Program-made: the position numbers and the translations under genes
Shown: piece after piece, positions 50,521 to 63,993 of the stretch
Layout: each line of letters begins with the position of its first letter
How positions within the stretch are numbered: the stretch's first letter is position 1
NCBI RefSeq assembly: GCF_001039355.2
Contig: NW_019775808.1
Span: forward strand, 107,449 to 171,448
Direction: 5' to 3'
Source of the DNA: Lingula anatina
Lineage: Eukaryota; Brachiopoda; Lingulata; Lingulida; Lingulidae
DNA: 64,000 nt
The notes under the pieces: generated by a model
Database searches by the model: none
What the model was told of the DNA's origin: nothing
The model's input: the letters and a program-made list of their open reading frames with translations, nothing else

Positions 50521-53057
50521 ATGGCTGACAAGGGTAAGCGAAGTAGTGAGCAAGCCGAGAAAAGAGACAGAAAACCACTGTGCACGTATGGTAAAAAGTG
50601 CTACAGGAAAAATCCAAGACATCTTAAAGAGTTCAGTCATCCGTGGAATGATGCATCAGAGGTTTGTTTCTCACGATAAGTAACGGGTGCTCTTGCATGC
50701 AATTTCCCGCCATCTGAAATTTACAATTTCTACATGTACCTGACGTTAAAGGCTTATAGTAACAGCTGCTTTGCTTCCACCTTTGTCGTTTGATGAAGCT
50801 CTGGGGGACCCGGGGGGGGGGGAGGTGCTGAAAACACAAAACGACCTGTTAAGTATCACGCTACGCTATCGTAATGTGCAAAGCAAAAACAAAGTGGATG
50901 CTCTGTCATTTGCAAACTAACGTGCAATGCAGTCTCACTAAGAACCGTAATTAAAGGCGTAAAGATCAACATCACATCTTGTGCAGTATACTGTACATGT
51001 AGTACTAGCATTAGTCTGCCAGAACATGTCTACCAGTGTGGCTGTATATTTCCAAGCGTGACTCAAACTGTAAAGTTCTCATAATTACCAGTAGTTGTAA
51101 CATGTGCACAGTACTCTGATGATGTGTGTGCAAATAGTGTCTAATTTTAAGGTGCACCATGTAAGTTTTTCTTCAAACTCTTGCAATGAAAATTTGTATC
51201 TAAAGGATGTTTCTGATGTAAACATTGTTTTTTTCTCCAACTAAACAACCTTCATTTCCTGACACTTGTCATAACTCTTTAACAGTCAGAGAAAAGTAAG
51301 AAGTCCTTAAATAAAACCCCAACAGCCTAAGTGTATGCTTTTCAAATTCTGCCTTCATTCTGAGCATTGACTTCTGAGTTGTGGTCAATACAAAACAGTC
51401 CAGATGGTGGACATGTGGCAAGATTTAATTGTCAGGTGTTTCATGGCTTTTATGTTTTAAATGACCAAAAAGTATTATTTGTCCTCAGAAAGGTTCAACA
51501 GAATGTTATTTGTCCTTAACATAGGTTTAAATCTTGCACTTTGTCACAGTGCAATGTCTTACATTGTAGGGTGTAGAATCTCCTGCCAAAAGAAGGAGGA
51601 AAGAAAGTGTATCACCAGAGAAAACAGACCAGAACACTACAGCAGCTGGTTCCCCAGATGACAGTGAAAAAGGTGTGTATGCTACAGGACCATGGCTGAT
51701 ATTTTCAAGTTGTTTAGTAACTCTGATCACTGAAGATGCAAAAACTACATGTATGCTTCCATCACCTACATTAACTAAGATTGCTATACTTGCCACTTTT
51801 ATTATGTCCAGCTATGATAGAAGTTCTGGGACATTCACATACAAAGATCAAATGAAAAGAAATGAAAATATTGAAAACATATAACTGCCTGCCGTATGTT
51901 GCTCAGTAATAACATCTCTTTTAAAAGCTACTTGTAGTTATTTTCTTGTATTTATGTAGTTTTTTTTGGAACACATTTGTGTGATTTGAAAGTTTTATTT
52001 CCTCCAGAAAGCCAAGTCCAGCTGGAGTTTGAATGTCCTGGTGACGTGAAGGAGTTTATAAAGGAAAAATTCCTGATGGAAATGCCAGATGACTTTTATG
52101 AATTTTGGGAATTTTGTAAAACACTCAACCCTGAGTGTCCATCTGGTATGTTATCGTGTACTTATTATAAACAACCAAGTGCCACACACACAGGCCCTTT
52201 TCTTGTGCATTTACAACTTGTACACTATATATATATATATATAGTGCCACTATATTAAAATAATTATAAACTTGTGATTTCACATATATTTATGTATCTC
52301 AAACCATCTGGCCCGTCTGGGTCTTCACTGTGCTTAGTTAAAGAGATAATAACTCTTCGTATGAGATCTATATTTCACAATAAAAACATTGTGAATAACT
52401 CATAGAAATATAATATATTCTGTTTTAAGACAAAGCAGCAGTTATAGCTATTATTCTGATATCTGAGCTTGTCTTCAGATCACGTGATCTCCATTGATGG
52501 CTATACTCTGTTATAATCTCTTAAGAAACAAACTTTTTAGAAAAAAACCAGGGGCTAACTTTGAACGTAAAAATGGATTCATTAACCATTGGAAAGTAAG
52601 GGAAAATTGTTGTTTACTCCAGGAAAATTCATTTTTTGGCCAAAACGAAGAGTTATTATCCCTTTAAATTAAACTTTTCAGTTTTACTGTTAAATTAAAC
52701 CATTTATTGCCTTCTTCAGTATAAAAAATCCAGTTTTTGAGGAGGTGTGATTATTTCATTACTTCAAAGAGATGTAACATTCTGTGAAAAAAGCACAGAA
52801 GACTGTCTCTTCTGTAGTATTATAGATAAACTTTATACCATGGAAGCTCTTTGGTCACTTTACTCAAACAATAAAAATATATGGTCAAATTTTGTATTTC
52901 ACAGAAATTGACCAACTTTCAGCTGTCAAACATCTGAACTTGTCAGGAATTTCCCCTTGGCAAAAGAAGTTATTAGTTTATCAACTTAAAATGACACAAA
53001 TAGCTATAGAATATATTTATACCGATAATGTTATTATTGTTATTATTATTAGTACTG

Positions 53058-53089
<32 letters not shown>

Positions 53090-54973
53090 CAGATGCATTG
53101 GTGGAGTGTCTGGGTTTGCAGCTGGTAGGACCATATGATGTGCTAGCCGGTCAATGTGTCAAGGTGAACAGCTCAGGTGCTCCTCCATGTTATCTCAGAC
53201 ACTGGAGATACTTCTATGATCCTCCAGAGTTCCTCACAGTTATCAAAGGAGATGATACTCTACAGTTTCACATAGGATATTATAGGTAAGAGCCTTTCTG
53301 AGGTACACTTTATGTAGCATACAGGTACATGTAGGTCAGGTTTCATATGGGATATTATAGGTAGGAGTGTTTCTGAGTTACACTTAACATATAGATACAT
53401 AATGCGAAGGCTTAAGGAAACTTAAAATGAGTAAAAGATATTATTATGTGACATTCGACCTCCTTTTTAAATGAAATAATGTCTTTATTTTAATTTTTGT
53501 GATGACAGCTGTCCTAAAGTAAGAATAATAATAATAATGAAATTGAAAGCTATTAAAATGTAGTTTTAAGGGAGTGGAAAGAAACGGGCACAAAAAACTT
53601 TCAAGATTTTTTTTTATATTTTTCATGTATAAATTTTTATTTCTTAGAGATGACCCAAAGGAGCTTCCATGTTTTGTGGCTACCAATGCAGCAGCAGAGA
53701 ATGGCATTATTAAACCCATGGGAGAGAATGTGTTTGCCTGTGTGAAGTGAGTATTAAGTTTTTTTTGTAATTATAAAAAAATATCCTATCTGATATTTAC
53801 CTCCAAAATTGAATTTTTCGTGGACATCATTGTTTTTGTTAGTTTTGTATTGAAGAAGAATTATAAAAATACCTATCCTTTCATTTGCATAACTCTATGA
53901 AATTAAAAAAAATTGATTTCTTATTCATCACTTATGTACCAATATTCTTTTGTGGAAATGTTGGCTGGAAGTCAAAGTGAACTTGTGTAAACCCGAAATG
54001 CATGTTACATTCACACCATAAAAGAGAGAAGCGTCAAAAAACTACATTTCATGATTTGGTTCATTGCCTTGCAGATTGCTCATTGATGAAAAAATCAAGA
54101 AGGACAAATCTTCCAAGGCCAAGTTGACAGATCTGCAGTCCAAGCTAATTTCGTGGTCAGAGAAGAAGAGTTATTCTCTAGAAGCACAGACCAAAGCGAT
54201 GAAGGCCCGGGCTAAGAAGGTGGTCTGTAAGACATTTCATGGGGCTGGAATTGTGGTCCCTGTGGATGCCAATGAAGTCGGCTACAGGGAGATGCCAGAG
54301 AGTCCAGGTAGGGGATATGGTGATGGGGGGGGGGGGGGGGGGGTAGAGAGCCCAGGTAGGGTACAGAATATCCTGGGTTGTCAAAATAATTATTAGATTT
54401 AATTCCATTGTTTAGAACTAGGTGAATATCTGGCGTCACAGTGTTGTTCATGACAGCAGAGGTTTTTTCATGATGTTAGCAAAATTGACCACCCCCCNCT
54501 TGACATCAAAGTGGGTTTTCATGAAAACAATTCCATACTGTAATAACTTTATTACTAATAAATTTTTATGTTGATAATTACAAAACATCACAATTAAAAA
54601 AAGGCAGTTAAGCAAAAATAAAATGCAGTACCAGACATTAACTCCTTTTCATTTTCTAATTTTAGCTGACTTAAAGAAGATGTTCAAGAAAATTGAAAAC
54701 AGTAAAACAGAAGAAGAAAGAAATGTGAACATAGACCCTCTGCAGGAATTGATAACACTAGTGCAGTTTGCCAATGATGAGTGTGACTATGGGGAGGGCT
54801 TAGAACTGGGACTAGATCTGTTCACCTATGGGGGTGGAGACACATTTAAAGGCTTCATATTGGCCCTACTACCCATGGCGTACCAGTTTCTACAAAGACC
54901 AGAGTTTGCACAGATAATACAGGCTCACTTAGAGGACAGAAAACACTCTGCAAAACTCAGTCAGATGCAGTAG
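50521..54973 (+). CDS. HPF1: HPF1, histone PARylation factor, with N-terminal PBZ finger
   Basis: HPF1 completes the active site of PARP1/2 and redirects ADP-ribosylation to serine. Seven exons: 50521-50661, 51570-51672, 52008-52145, 53093-53285, 53648-53746, 54075-54307, 54666-54973; 404 residues, all phases consistent. Residues 21-41 form a PBZ zinc finger (C21, C27, H34, H40; [14 protein letters not shown] then FSHP), absent from human HPF1. The core follows: [48 protein letters not shown], and FANDECDYG, which carries the Asp-Glu pair equivalent to human D283/E284 (E284 catalytic). A linker of Ser/Lys-rich sequence joins the two parts. Donors of exons 4 and 6 are each tandemly duplicated, and the exon 4 acceptor abuts a TTA repeat. 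Head to head with MFSD8. Confidence 0.97.
53034..53090. repeat. TTA repeat at the HPF1 exon 4 acceptor
   Basis: An interrupted TTA microsatellite runs to TTATTCAG, the acceptor for the exon starting at 53093, so it serves as the pyrimidine tract. Confidence 0.88.
53262..53395. repeat. 75-bp tandem duplication spanning the HPF1 exon 4 donor
   Basis: The exon end GGATATTATAG-GTAAGAG with following TTTCTGAGGTACACTT is repeated 75 bp downstream as GGATATTATAG-GTAGGAG with TTTCTGAGTTACACTT. The true exon end is at 53285; the second donor-like site follows 53360. Confidence 0.88.
54295..54362. repeat. 48-bp tandem duplication spanning the HPF1 exon 6 donor, with poly-G
   Basis: AGAGAGTCCAG-GTAGGG at the exon end (54307) recurs as AGAGAGCCCAG-GTAGGG at 54345-54361. 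A run of about 18 G separates them. The copy is in the intron. Confidence 0.85.
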
Positions 54974-56163
54974 AACTTGTCTAACAACTACAGATCTGCA
55001 CAAATAGTTTCATTTTTGCATTTTCATAAATCCAGGAATTCCAGTTAATGCAGATTCCCTGCAGTCTTGATGATTAATTCCCTTCTTCTCCAGGTGCTGT
55101 TCAAGAGTTGTTCAGTAATTCAGTAAACAAAGTCATTATGCATCGTGAGGTACGTCATGCATCATGCTGGTATTCCTGACCATCTGTCTTCTGCCATAGA
55201 ACATATTTTATAAATAAAACACATATCATTTGAACAGCAAGCAGCAAGTACTGGATGATAAAGCAGTGCTGCAGTAAGCAGTGGGCAAATATAGTTTTAC
55301 TAAACATCTTGGGTGAATACTCCTGAAATGATATCACTCTGTTTTTGCAAAACGTAAAAATAAAAATGTAGTGAAAGATAATGTTGCATGCTGCTTGTCA
55401 ATGTGCATTAGGCTTGATAAACGTCAAGAGCGGAAAATGGATTTCTCTGGGTTAAACTGGAAAATAGGATTTATGTACCGCTCGTAGTGAAAAAGGCCTT
55501 TGGGAACCTTACCAACGAAACTTTACCGGGGAGTACACCAGTCAATCGTAACAGTTTCTAGCATTTTTATAAACTCTGTGACCTAAAATTATATAACACA
55601 ATAGATAGACCTCTGTTTAAATATGAAGACATTTTTATACAACCAGTAGAACATATTTGTATCATAAAAACAGCAAGAAATTTTCAATGTAGCATTGAAA
55701 TCTTTTCAAAACACTAAAACATTCATTAGAATACTAAAACGATCAAAACACACATATACTGCTACTTTTTGTTCCACAAACTGATAGTTTTTGTTCCTCT
55801 GAAATTAGGAAGGTTTGCCGCAATCTAGTTTCAGAGTGTAATGGAGATGCGCTGACTCCTGTGGCGCTGCTGCCTTCGCAACTTTGCCGTGATTAAAAAC
55901 ATCTGTTCTTGTAAATCTCGCTCCGGTCTTACTACTAGTAGTATTGCATGCTGTTACCGGCAGTGCTGCAGATCTTCCGCAATAGGTGGTCAGTCTTGTG
56001 ATCGGCAGCATGGGCTATGTATTTGATGTTAAACGTACCGGTGACGTCACGCCATGAGCGCTACCCTCTGCCGCAACATTGGTGCCAACATAAGTAACCG
56101 ATCTGATCGCCGATATGACGTAGTCTACGCTTTTTTTAATGGCGTTTTTTTCCTCCTGGCGAT
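54974..56163. other. convergent 3' flanks of HPF1 and lipoxygenase
   Basis: No coding exon is supported. It contains the HPF1 3' UTR on the left and the lipoxygenase 3' UTR on the right. Open frames here are short and lack domains. Confidence 0.5.
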
Positions 56164-59100
56164 TCATATGCTGATAGAGTTTGGTACGTGATCCGGCTGC
56201 AGATAAAGGTAAGATGGAAAACGACTCTTGTTCCTCTCCTTGATCTTTTCACTCAATTCAGACAGCTCTTGTCGTAATCTGAAAAGGAAAAAAGTGCGGT
56301 TTAGTTACCGGATAACAAATAAGGAAATAGAACAAGCAACATCTATTGGCAGGACAGAAGTGTGCGTGAAAAACGCACAGGTATGCACCAGTTAGCTACC
56401 ATCAGTATAATGAACTCTGATCCGAGACGTATCGTTTCAACGCACACCTTCTCCTGTGTAAATTTTGCTCCCAGACAGAAAACATCACTATTTACCAATA
56501 AATAACCCCTCCCTCGAGAATCAGAATGTTACCCTAAAACTACAATTAAACATACACCGTAGACCATGGGTTTTTCACAGTCATTGTGAAAAGAATAAAT
56601 CAGATCGAACTTGTTTGAAGCGATAGTGAGGTTTATAAAACCCTACATGTCAATAAGTCTGCTTCCCATCTTTAAGTCTGTGTTTACACCATGACTAAGA
56701 AAAAAGACTGAATGACGTCACACTGCTCCACAGAATTGAAAAGTCTCATCACAATGGGATGCCCGTGTTTCTGATGTCTGGTGGCGTCAATTAGTCTATT
56801 TCTAGTATAATTTAGTCCTGATGTAAACACGTCCTGAGTCTTACGTCTGTGCAGCCTTGACAGAGACAGGGTCGTGCAGGTACTGGATGTCAAAATCCCC
56901 CAGACTGTTAGTCCCCTTGTCACTAAGAAGTTTGGTGACCACCATGATGTCCAAGGTATGAGACTTGGTAGGCAGCGTCTTCACGATGTCCTCCTCCGAC
57001 ACAGGAACCTTCAGAGAAGACACCAATACTAAGATAAACCGCCATGACAAGTTGATTTAGTGACGATGAAAAGTTTTCGTCTATGGAATTAAATATATTG
57101 CTAAAAGTGACCACTCGAATTTGAGTATCACGTATGAAATATCGAAAATCAAAAGTGTTTTGTCAAGTAGGCTTAACATATTAACTACTAGTGTTCAAAA
57201 AGAGCCAATATCCAGTTAAGAACCATCATCTAAAGATGCCATCTAATATTTTTGGACGTCTAACATTACCTTATCCGTGGGCGGCTGCCCTTTAATATAA
57301 GCTGGGTAGTTCGGAGGAAAGGCGTAGTCAGTGTACTGGGGGAAGTTGGACGCCGCGTGAGATACGCTGCACGTGAAGATAATTGACGTACATGTCAGGA
57401 TTAGTTCGTCATTATTTTCAAATGTCACGCTCCCTGGTATGCCCTGAAACGAACACGTTCAATTAAAATCCTTATCGACTCACTTTAAAACTGAACAGCG
57501 TAGAAATTTGAAGAAAGAAAAATTAGATTATCCATTTTAGCAAGTGACAGGTCTGGGCATTTTTATTTGTAATGGTATTCGACAGGAATAAGATAACAAG
57601 AGATAAAAATGGCCATTTTCCGATACACGAGTATAAATCTCAGAGCCTAGCGTCCCAAGTTTAGAATTCAAATGCATTGGCCAAGATTCAAATGCATCAA
57701 ACCTGGCCAAGATGACGTCAGCACAGATCACTTACCTGTATCCCCACGCCTCCTTTCTCTCGCTCCGTTTCCAATTCGTGTCTCCAATTTTGCAATTCGT
57801 AGTCTTCTGTGAGTTTCTTGCGGTTCTCTTAATTTAGAAAGAAAGAGGATTTTGAAAATGTTTTTACCACAAATTCTAAAAATTTTTTATGCGGGAAAAA
57901 TCTTACCAAAATGGTTGTGATTCAAAATTATGTAAGTATAATGCACGTTATATTGTTATGTTAAACTTAATAGTATTCCTTTTCTTCAATGTTGCATATA
58001 AGACTTTTAGAAGGTCAAACTTGACCATAGAAACACTCAAAAATAGAAATAGAGAGAACGTTTTACCTACCATAAAAATGGTTGATAATTTGGCTGACAT
58101 ATTTCTTAATGCTATAGTACAGCGGCAAGGCGTCCTCACGGTAATGGTAGTTAGGTAGAATGGTTGTATCCAATAACTGCATAGTAAACACATATAATTG
58201 TAAAAAATTGTTCATTTTGACATATTTTTATAATATCATTTATCAACTAGGCTTTTCCTTTATCAATGTCTTAGTACTACATTCTGATTACTTCACTTAC
58301 ACCGCGAGACTCCAAATATTTCGGCAAGGTTCCGTGGACGTCCAATCGCCATTCTTGTATCCTGTGAAATATCAAATTAATAATTACATATGTGAACCAT
58401 AAATCAATAATTAATTAAAGCGTCTCTTTTAACACTGTTGATCGAAAATAATCTTAAGGTTGTGGTCATATTCGCAACGAAATAATGCTAATGCAAAAGG
58501 TAAGGGACATTTTACACCTCTTTGAGGAATTACCATTTCTCTTTTCGTAACTTTATCATGTATGTGAGACACGAATGTTATCTATTAAAAAGACACAAAG
58601 AGTATTCGACATGAAAACATAACTGTAACAGTCCCCTTGATGCACCATTCCTCATGTACATGATTTGTATGCAATTAAGTCCCGTTTTTCCTCGATTAAT
58701 GACTGGATTACTTTTAACTAAGAACCCATTTTTGTAGACTCCACACAAGGATTCAATCTAAACCCACTCTCTCTCATTTATACACCTTTAAAAACTTTCT
58801 AGTCTTCACTTTATACCTGCCTCCCCCCCCCTCACACCCCAACACGTACCCTCTTGCGATGAGCTCAAACATTCCTGCCCGGCCCACTGACATGGTCTTC
58901 TCTACCCAGCCATTCTCACTGATTAACATGTTCAAACCGCGCCTTAAATAGGAAACGTCAACATATCAATATAACTAAATAGCTTCTGTTAAAATGTTTA
59001 ATGGTCTGGATCTTTGAGAGAGAGAGAGAGAGGGAGGGAGAGAGAGAGATTTTCGCCGACTAAAATCTAACGAATATCACTGATCTTCTCAAAAATATTC

Positions 59101-62100
59101 CTTAACAAAGGTTATTCGCTATTTAATTTGGTCCTCTTCAAACGTGTGATATCAAAAAGTATATTCTGTGCGGTACACACCAATCTATAGCAATAAGATA
59201 CAGGAAGTGTGGCGCCAGGAGTTTGAAGATGGGGTGAGAGGGCGAAAGTTGCCTGTTTGTGGCCACCGATATGCCTTCGATTAAAAGATGGGTAAAACCT
59301 AAAATGAAAAGAAAAGAACACAGGAATGATATTTTTCGCTAAAAAAATAGATTAATAAAAATAAAAGAATAAATAAATAATAGTTTGACTGTCAATTTTT
59401 TTTGTTTAACGATATCTCTTAACGCCCTTTATTAAAGAAAACTGATGGACTATGTGTGTACATGTATGTCGTACTTTCATTTTATTGCAACTATAATTCC
59501 ATTCATTGAAATTTAAATAAGTTCCCTTTGAAATATGTTTACGCGGATACTATGTCATACCTTAGAAAATGAATAGATATTAAACTATTCTAAAATCTGT
59601 GTATAATGCAATTTCAGAGGTGGAATTTTGCTAAGATGTTAGGGACATTGATAAACTTACCCAGGTGAGTGAGGGACTGGTGGTAAGAAGCGTCCGCATT
59701 GTTATACCACATTTTTGCATACAGCCATGTCCCGGGGGGATCACTGGGCAAGAAAACCTAGGGGACGAAAAGAAATAAAAACACTCATCAGGTCATGACC
59801 GAGAAGAGCTTAAGGAGAAGAGTAAGAAAAACGTTTTCATCTGATATACTTGTCTGTCATTATATAGACATCGACTTTTTCTCAAAGCACTTGCAAACCA
59901 CAACTGTGAAAGCGTAACGATACAACCATGACAAACTGTAAAGCTGAATGGAAAATGTGTTTGTTACTTCATGCAAAGAGGAGCAATGATTTATGCTTGT
60001 AAATGAACTACACGTGGGTTGAAGGGGGAATGAGGCGTACTTACAGGGTTATTATGTCTGACCTCTTGTCGTAGCTGAATTGCAACAGGCACCAAGCGTT
60101 GGTTTTCTTTTTGAAAGAATAACGCCAAAGGCGCGCATACCTGTAGCAATTCAAATAAAATGATGCACATTAAATATCAGCGGCATCACAACTTGAATAA
60201 AGTATGTCGTAGACGTCGTTTGTTTCTACTTAACGTCAGGTGAAAGTTCGGTTAAATTCTATTAATTAGTATTTATATTCAAGGCATACATCAGGAGGTA
60301 AACTGGTTTAACATTTAACAATTAGTTGACTGTGGGACCGGTAGACTGGCGTGGCAGGCTTAGCTTTCAGCATGTTATATATCCTTTACTTTAAGCAGGA
60401 TAAAAGACAAGAGGAATTCTGGAAGTTAACATCGAGGAACGGGTTACCTCGGTTTCTGCTCTGTGCTGTAATCCATCCAGAATTTTGAGATCGACTAGAA
60501 ACAGACGCTTAGAATCGATGGCTTTCTGTAATGACAGTCCCTCTAGGAATGGCTCGACTATTGCCGCGGTTACCCCGAAACTTTTTGAAGAGTAGAAAAA
60601 ATTAGTGTATTATTAAATTGAGCCTGCAAAGTGTAGTTAATATAGTATATTGTTGAAGAATAAGTTTTGTGGTATCTAAATAGCTTTACATAAACGTACG
60701 CTCTTCTCTTTTCCCCTTTCGTTTACTTGTAATCTAAACTAAATCTGACCCCCCTCCCCCAGCCGCCCTTCCCCTCTCCTTACTTCTGCGGGATAGCGGT
60801 ACACAGGGAGATAAGTGTAGGGTTACAGCTGGCAAGTCTCTGGGCACCAAACCACTCATCATCTCGCCAATATTTTAACTGCTCCTGAAAATAAAAAGCC
60901 CCATGAGCTGTGATCAGACTTTTGACTAATTTATATCGTAAAGACACATCATCATTATCCTCTGACTACCATATCAATGGCCAGGGATGGACTCCCAAAC
61001 CAGACGTAAGTTGCAATTGAGTGAGTCTTGGAATTTGTCTCTTTTCCCATGTAAATACAGAAATTACACCAAAATGATGTGCACCGGCTACATTAATACT
61101 TTTATACAAAGGCAAAAATAAGCGTCTGGAGCTTTGACGAAGTCTGGAGGTATTAACATTAAAACAACTTCGTTAATTCCCGTACCTCAGGGGCCTCCAA
61201 GTCTCCGCCATACACTGCTATCAGGTCGTCGTAACTGTCCCAGTGTTCAAACAACGTGGCGAGGTGTGTCAGCTTGGTTTGGGCTATCAATGCCATCTTT
61301 CTTTTGACGATATCCCACTAAAATAATCAAATATATTAGAGAAAAGAACAAGTGAAACAAGAAGTTTGTTAGTTAATAAAACCTTTTACTGTTTTCTTTA
61401 TTATGGCATCTAAGTAACTTTCTGCATTTTTTAAATTTCTAATGGAACTTACCTTGTAATCGTCAGAGAACATTTCATCGTCGGGGATCTGCTTGACCTG
61501 TAATAAAAAAGAGAATTAAGCTTTGACTTCTAATTGGATAATCAACGCTTCTCTTTTTGGCTCCCCATTGTCTGTCTGTCTGTCTGTCTATGTTAACAGA
61601 GAGAATCCCCCCATTGTACATCGTACAAGCTGACATTCGTTCAGCAAGAACAACAATATTTGTATTTGGTAAAAATTTATTATGACAGCTAATATGACTG
61701 TGAACTCTGACGTTTGAACTTAACTTACATAAATTAAAAATTGACAGTTAATACGGACGATTTGCTGTAGTTGTAAGTTCCCTACACTTGGTATAGATTT
61801 TGTTTTGATGTTTTTCGTCGAAATTACCCACAACATATGTAGCCTTTAAAGTATGGCGGGGGTATGGATGTTTTTATGGAATTGATCAGAAAAAAAGATG
61901 GTAACGGGGTCCCGTTTGTGGAAATGTTATATACTGGTGTTAATAAATGACTGTTTATAGGTTGAGGTTTGGATGTTAGCGTTCTGTGACCGATACAGGC
62001 TTTAATTGACCATGAATATTCCAAACCACAAGAATTTAAGGTATGCGCTGCAAAAGGAGAATTTTTCAAACAGGGTCGATGTAAATAAACATGTATGCAT

Positions 62101-63993
62101 AACCTCAATCTAAATGCGGACCCCTTGGTCACTCACATGTATCTTATTATCTTATATGTCGTATTCAAGCCTTTTAACAACTGACAGAATAAATCATGCC
62201 AATAAAGTACGCTGTCTTTGAAAAGAAAGTGAAATCTTCTCTAGGAAGAAAATTTAATGTATCTAATGAAAATTTAGTTTAAAATCGATCTAAATCTCTG
62301 GGAATGCACCCATAGAGAAAAGCAGGGGGATTACTTTGAGGAGATATACCTTCATCTTGCAATATATCCTGTTTTACTAAACGCCATTTGTGATCAAACA
62401 TTTATTAATATCAAAAATAAGGAAATGCACCTTGCCAGGTCGAAAATTATGCTTCCCATTGAACATATGAGTCAATTAAAGATTCGCGTTAGAGTACAGA
62501 TTATTTTAAAAACACGTACTGGCACGAGGAAGTGTATCTTTGACGTTATGAATGGCATCAAAGTAGCTAGTTCACAGCAGTAAATCATCAGTAGAAAACT
62601 ATTTGCTCTTTGCTTTACGTGCACTATTCACAAGCTGAGTTACCAGTCTCACCGGGATGCTGCGCCTAAACTGGTTTTTTGAACCATTAAAGTCTCTTAC
62701 TTGATGATCAGTCACGATAGCAAAACTTGGTTATTGTCGGAGACAATATGATGAAATATCCATTAATTGCTGTCGAATATGTAAAAAGAAAACGGTATTT
62801 AAAACATTGTGTTTCCAAGTTTTGACCCCTAGTAGGATATACGTAATCAATGAAAACGCAACGGTGCGTTTTTGCTGAAAAAAATCTGCAGCAAATATTT
62901 TAAGAATCATTTTAGTTCTTTTTCGTAAGCACACAAAACTTACAAACATATGCCAGTAGCTACAATAAAGCCTGAAATAAACCCGAAATCAAAAAACAAC
63001 GTTTTAACCAAAGAGACAAGAGTTTCTAACTGTAAATAGCGTTAACGTCAAGATCAAAATCAAAACTGTATGTTTTGTTTAATTATATCTTATTAAACAT
63101 TTGTGTGTAACAATAACGATTGTGTTTGTCTCTGTAGCAGTAGAAAAAATCCTATCCGCTTAGTCCTGAGATGTGCATATCATAAAAAAGTAATTTTTCT
63201 GAAATGTTGTCCCGTTTGGGGGAGTTTTAACGCGTACAGCCATTTACGATTCCGCCACGAGACAATGATGTTAAAAAGGTGTAAATGTTTTTTAAAAGGT
63301 ATTGGCAAAGATATTAAACATTTGAATTATATTAGAATGGAGAGACAAGCTTCTTTCACTCAGGACCCGCCTTTCCAATCCGAAATGTTCATCGATTTTA
63401 TCACGTAAATAAACGAATGTCAGTCTCTGCTATGACAGCGATTCGCGAAAAAGTTTTCAATTCCATGTTCCCATTTAGGCAACACTTCGATTAAATAAAA
63501 ATATCGTAATGATAGTAATTAAGGATAAGTCTACAAAAGTTACCTGTGCAGGAAGACCGGGCGCTTTTTGCTCTAATTCATAGATTTTTCTTTTCTCCGT
63601 CAGCTCCTCCTTCCTCTGGTCTATTTCCTGGTCCTCCTGCGGCAGCTTGCAGTCCAGGTGATCAAACACGTAGCGGCGACTGGGTCTGATCCAGCGATGA
63701 ATCGGAAACATGTACGGAATGATCGATTCTTGTCGTTTGTCCTCAATACATACCGACTCTACATACCAGTCGGACGCCAATCCAAACTTCTCCATTGTAA
63801 ATTCGATTTTCTGAATTTTCCCGAATTCCTTTAATGGTTCCGCCACGGGGAAGACATCCAAAGAGCCCCTCTCGAGGTCGTCCCTCAAAGGGTGATCAAG
63901 CTTCAAGGGGGACGATTTCTTACCATGATCATCGTGTAGTATAACCGTGACGTTAGCGTCGGTGCCAGCGCCTTTGCGATCTCCCGTCTTCAC
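56164..63993 (-). CDS. animal lipoxygenase (PLAT + catalytic domain), 5' end outside window
   Basis: A non-heme iron dioxygenase of polyunsaturated fatty acids, in the arachidonate 5-/8-/12-LOX class. Fifteen exons join in phase: 63993-63544, 61497-61453, 61317-61186, 60884-60784, 60580-60448, 60140-60045, 59757-59661, 59298-59181, 58942-58850, 58361-58301, 58176-58071, 57827-57736, 57443-57270, 57008-56845, 56278-56164; 658 residues. The first visible exon carries most of the PLAT domain ([15 protein letters not shown]), so only roughly 10 N-terminal residues should lie past 64,000. Catalytic features: [17 protein letters not shown], iron ligands in SLTHLGFTH (the two His split across the 59661/59298 junction), SHAASNF (His and Asn), and the C-terminal Ile of PNSISI. 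All five iron ligands are present, so it should be active. Positional specificity cannot be told. Confidence 0.95.
62283..62315. mobile_element. solitary end of MITE family 1
   Basis: ATCGATCTAAATCTCTGGGA then ATGCACCCAT matches the terminal region of copies D and E. No second end was found nearby, so this is a fragment. It lies in the first visible lipoxygenase intron. Confidence 0.5.

Noticed and set aside
59181-59298. Lipoxygenase apparently missing the second iron-binding His (THLLIEG)
   Set aside because: The exon joins after SLTHLG, so the pair is His-x4-His across the junction (THLGFTH). Both ligands are present.
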